Positions 34,956 to 37,244 of a stretch of 37,244 nt of DNA are shown here, piece after piece (within the stretch, counting starts at the first letter, position 1; every line of letters starts with the position of its first letter). The notes under the pieces are model-generated. The model made no database searches and was not told the DNA's origin. It worked only from the letters and a program-made list of their open reading frames with translations. Source of the stretch: Planctomycetales bacterium (GTDB lineage Bacteria; Planctomycetota; Planctomycetia; Pirellulales; Pirellulaceae); the NCBI GenBank assembly GCA_020426845.1, contig JAGQPF010000150.1, positions 1-37,244 on the forward strand, given 5' to 3'. The translations under genes were made by a program, and so were the position numbers.

Positions 34956-36026
34956 ATGCATCGGCAGCCCAAAAAGATCCCCGAGCTGACGCCGGAACGC
35001 GTGGAAGCGCAACTTCGGCGCGCCAGCCGGTGGAAGTTGCCGCACACACCGCACGCCTACCCCTCGCCAATCCGCGCGCCGGAATTCGCCGCGATCGAGC
35101 CAACACCACGCGTGTCTCGACCGCCGCGCGGCCTCAAGCGAGCGCTCGTCAGCGGCGCCGTGTTTCATCTGTGCGCATTGATCGGGCTGGCGCTGGCGAC
35201 CATGCCGCTTGACCGTTTCGCCGATGAGCCGTCGCTGACGCTGAGCGTCGTGGAAGCGCGGGCCTCGGAGTCGCTGCGTGAGTTGCCGATCGACATCGCG
35301 ACGTCGCGGATCGCGCCGAATCAATGGGATCACTTCGACCAGCCGGTTGGAAAGCCGACGGAGTATGCGCCATTGGCGGTCCCTCGAGTGCCGGATCAAT
35401 TCATCGGCAACCCGCTGGCCTTGCTGGCCAACTCGGGCGGCGACTCGGTGGTGGCGGGCGCTCTGGGACACGCCACTCGGGGCGCTCAGTGGGCCGGCGC
35501 GACGTTTTCGGGCGTCGAGGCGCGCGGGCAGCGGTTCGTCTTTGTGCTGGACAACTCGCTTTCCATGGCGGGGCCCGCGTGGGGCCGAGCGAAACGAGAA
35601 GTGCTCGCGGGCGTGGCGTTGCTTCAATCCGGCCAACGCTTCCAGGTCATCGCTTGTGATGGCAGCCGGCCGGCGGTGGTTAGCGTCGACGGCATGCACT
35701 CGGCGCAGGAAGACAGTGCCGCCAACCTGTCACAATGGCTCGACTCGTTGCGGCTCGTGCAGTTTCCCGATAGTTTTGCCGCCATCAAGTCGGCGCTCGA
35801 GCTGCGAGCCGACGCCGTCTACCTGATCGGCGCGGGCGCGTTCGGCGACCTGGCCGCCGATGTCCGCCGGGAGAATCGCTGGCTCGACGACGACCGCATC
35901 AAGGTGCCCGGATCGGTCATTCACGCCATCGGCATCGCCAACTCCGACGACGACACGCTCGGCCTGGCCGCGATCGCCAGCGAAAACGGTGGTCACTTCC
36001 ATCGTGTCTCCACGATTGACCCGTAA
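34956..36026 (+). CDS. Second membrane-anchored VWA-like protein
   Basis: 356 aa from the ATG seven bases after the preceding VWA gene. Residues 1-62 are basic and Pro-rich; 63-83 (LVSGAVFHLCALIGLALAT) form a membrane segment; the VWA-like domain spans ~190-356. DNSLSM gives Asp199, Ser201 and Ser203 of the MIDAS, but the later LSDG is replaced by LIGAGAFGD, so the fourth metal ligand is not conserved in place. The layout is the same as the upstream gene, suggesting duplication and divergence, with the partner perhaps regulating or scaffolding the intact one. The region between anchor and VWA is unrecognised. Confidence 0.85.
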   Translation: MHRQPKKIPELTPERVEAQLRRASRWKLPHTPHAYPSPIRAPEFAAIEPTPRVSRPPRGLKRALVSGAVFHLCALIGLALATMPLDRFADEPSLTLSVVEARASESLRELPIDIATSRIAPNQWDHFDQPVGKPTEYAPLAVPRVPDQFIGNPLALLANSGGDSVVAGALGHATRGAQWAGATFSGVEARGQRFVFVLDNSLSMAGPAWGRAKREVLAGVALLQSGQRFQVIACDGSRPAVVSVDGMHSAQEDSAANLSQWLDSLRLVQFPDSFAAIKSALELRADAVYLIGAGAFGDLAADVRRENRWLDDDRIKVPGSVIHAIGIANSDDDTLGLAAIASENGGHFHRVSTIDP

Positions 36027-36593
36027 CGCAGGGAAACCTTGCCGATTGCAGCGGTCGCGGAGAAGGCTCTTGCGGCGCCGCTTCTGCTCAACATTCCGGC
36101 GGCGCAGCCCGAAGAAAAAACGGACCCAACTTGGGTGCGATGCCGCAAAGCTCCCGGCGACGCGGCGCCTTGCCTGCGCGTGGCGCGACGCCTACCATAC
36201 ACCGACACCCCTGGTGTAACCGTCATGATTTCACCAATGTGCAGCCCCATGACCCGCAACGCTCAAACGCGGCCCCCCTATCCGCTCGGGGCCTGGTGCG
36301 TCTGTACCGGTCCGGCCTAGCGAGGCCGGAACCGTCCGCGTGTTGTCCCGGACCGTCGAGTGCGGTCCTGATTGCGCTCGTCAATCCCCAACGGGTTGGT
36401 TGCTGCCGCAATCGCGTCGCCGCCACCCGATCCCCAGTCAAGGGTTGAGGTGCAGTCATCCACCGGGACGACTCCTGCTGCTCCCCATCGACGCTCGCCA
36501 CCCTCAATCTCCGAGCGTCGCGCCGTGGCCTTCCGCACCGGACTTGCGCCGGCCCGAGGCCGCTCGCCATTGGACCCCAACCAGGACACTTTC
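36027..36593. other. Long leader upstream of serine acetyltransferase with two hairpins
   Basis: 567 bases without a supported gene; short frames in all phases lack homology that I recognise. Two strong hairpins occur: 36311-36330, TCCGGCCTAGCGAGGCCGGA (8-bp stem, AGCG loop), and 36489-36520, arms CGACGCTCG and CGAGCGTCG with a 14-base loop. TACACC...GGTGTA near 36199-36219 is a weaker third. A structured 5' leader is possible, but I could not match a known riboswitch or T-box, and the hairpins may be dispersed repeats. Confidence 0.5.
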
Positions 36594-37244
36594 ATGGCCT
36601 CCGATCTGCGCAAAAAAGAAGAGCTCCCGCAACTCACCGAACGCATCGTCGCGACTTACCAGAAGGGCAAGGGGATCAACCATCTCGGACATTGCCCGCT
36701 GCCGAACTACGACGTCGTCATCGAGATCCTCGACGACCTGAAAGAGATACTCTATCCCGGCTACCGCCGTCGCGAGAACCTGCACATTGGCAACGTCACC
36801 TACTACGTGGGCGTGCTGATCGACGGTCTGCACGACAAGCTCACGACGCAGATCGCCCGGGCGCTGCGGCACGAAGTGCGTGGCGCCGTCTTGTCCGAGC
36901 AGGATTGCATCGACTTCGAAGCCAAAGGACAGGCCATGACGCTTGCGTTTCTCGAGCGTCTGCCGGCGCTGCGCGAGACACTGGCGACCGACGTCCAGGC
37001 GGCCTATGACGGGGACCCCGCCTGCAAGAACGTGGACGAGGTCGTATTCTGCTATCCGGGCCTGGAGGCGATCACCGTCTACCGCATCGCGCATGAGCTG
37101 CATCTGCTGGGGGTGCCGTTCATCCCTCGCATGATGACCGAATGGGCGCACAAGGAGACCGGCATCGACATCCATCCGGGCGCTCGCATCGGACCGCACT
37201 TCTTCATCGACCATGGCACGGGCGTTGTCGTCGGCGAGACGTGC
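36594..37244 (+). CDS. cysE: Serine O-acetyltransferase, partial (3' end beyond the window)
   Basis: 217 codons to the window edge, no stop. It transfers acetyl from acetyl-CoA to serine, the first step of cysteine synthesis. An N-terminal helical domain (1-185; [25 protein letters not shown]) precedes the left-handed beta-helix, entered at [27 protein letters not shown]. Asp192 and His207 are spaced as the catalytic Asp143/His158 pair of E. coli CysE. The long N-terminal domain (~190 residues before the helix) matches the EpsC-type variant. AGGACA lies about nine bases upstream of the ATG. No cysK is visible within the window. Confidence 0.95.
   Translation, partial: MASDLRKKEELPQLTERIVATYQKGKGINHLGHCPLPNYDVVIEILDDLKEILYPGYRRRENLHIGNVTYYVGVLIDGLHDKLTTQIARALRHEVRGAVLSEQDCIDFEAKGQAMTLAFLERLPALRETLATDVQAAYDGDPACKNVDEVVFCYPGLEAITVYRIAHELHLLGVPFIPRMMTEWAHKETGIDIHPGARIGPHFFIDHGTGVVVGETC

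Overview
The window looks like chromosomal DNA of a planctomycete, probably of the Pirellula group. Support comes from high GC, split glycine decarboxylase subunits, an infB with a very long Pro/Ala-rich N-terminus, Ser/Thr/Pro-rich secreted proteins, von Willebrand factor A (VWA) proteins with one N-terminal membrane segment, a DUF1573 protein beside a multihaem lipoprotein, and intergenic regions full of short hairpin-forming repeats. This assignment is by protein character and was not tested by a search.

Layout. 1-509 is a tandem array of three ~174-bp repeats. 510-5877 (minus) is a glycine cleavage operon in the order gcvT-gcvH-gcvPA-gcvPB, ending in a lipoate-protein ligase/octanoyltransferase homologue that overlaps gcvPB and would serve GcvH lipoylation. 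6019-10878 (minus) holds two RNA-decay genes: an RNase R with very long acidic N-terminal and basic/glycine C-terminal tails, and a YhaM-like OB-HD exoribonuclease. 11236-13465 (plus) carries an archaeal/eukaryotic-type prolyl-tRNA synthetase and a DUF4416 protein. 13593-16877 (minus) has a RetSat/CrtI-type FAD oxidoreductase and a zinc-finger/SEC-C protein. 17137-23833 (plus) has a WecA-like polyprenyl-phosphate sugar-phosphate transferase, an O-antigen-ligase-like protein, a DUF1573 protein and a tetrahaem lipoprotein with a phosphoesterase-like domain. 24054-30153 (minus) is nusA-infB-rbfA followed by a degenerate HhH-GPD protein with a histone-H1-like tail. 30807-33599 (minus) has a ketosynthase homologue lacking the catalytic Cys and second His, and a secreted hypothetical protein. 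33839-36026 (plus) is a pair of membrane-anchored VWA proteins. A serine acetyltransferase (36594 onward) runs off the window end.

No phage, transposase, CRISPR, rRNA or tRNA gene was recognised. The most unusual content is (a) the KS homologue with Glu and Asn at catalytic positions, (b) the phosphoesterase-like/tetrahaem fusion with a lost metal site and a CxC motif, (c) the degenerate DNA-glycosylase fold with a Lys/Ala tail, (d) RNase R with opposite-charge tails, and (e) at least six separate families of hairpin-forming repeats. One repeat matches sequence inside a coding region. No multi-gene defence or novel enzymatic system could be demonstrated; these are leads for comparison with related genomes.
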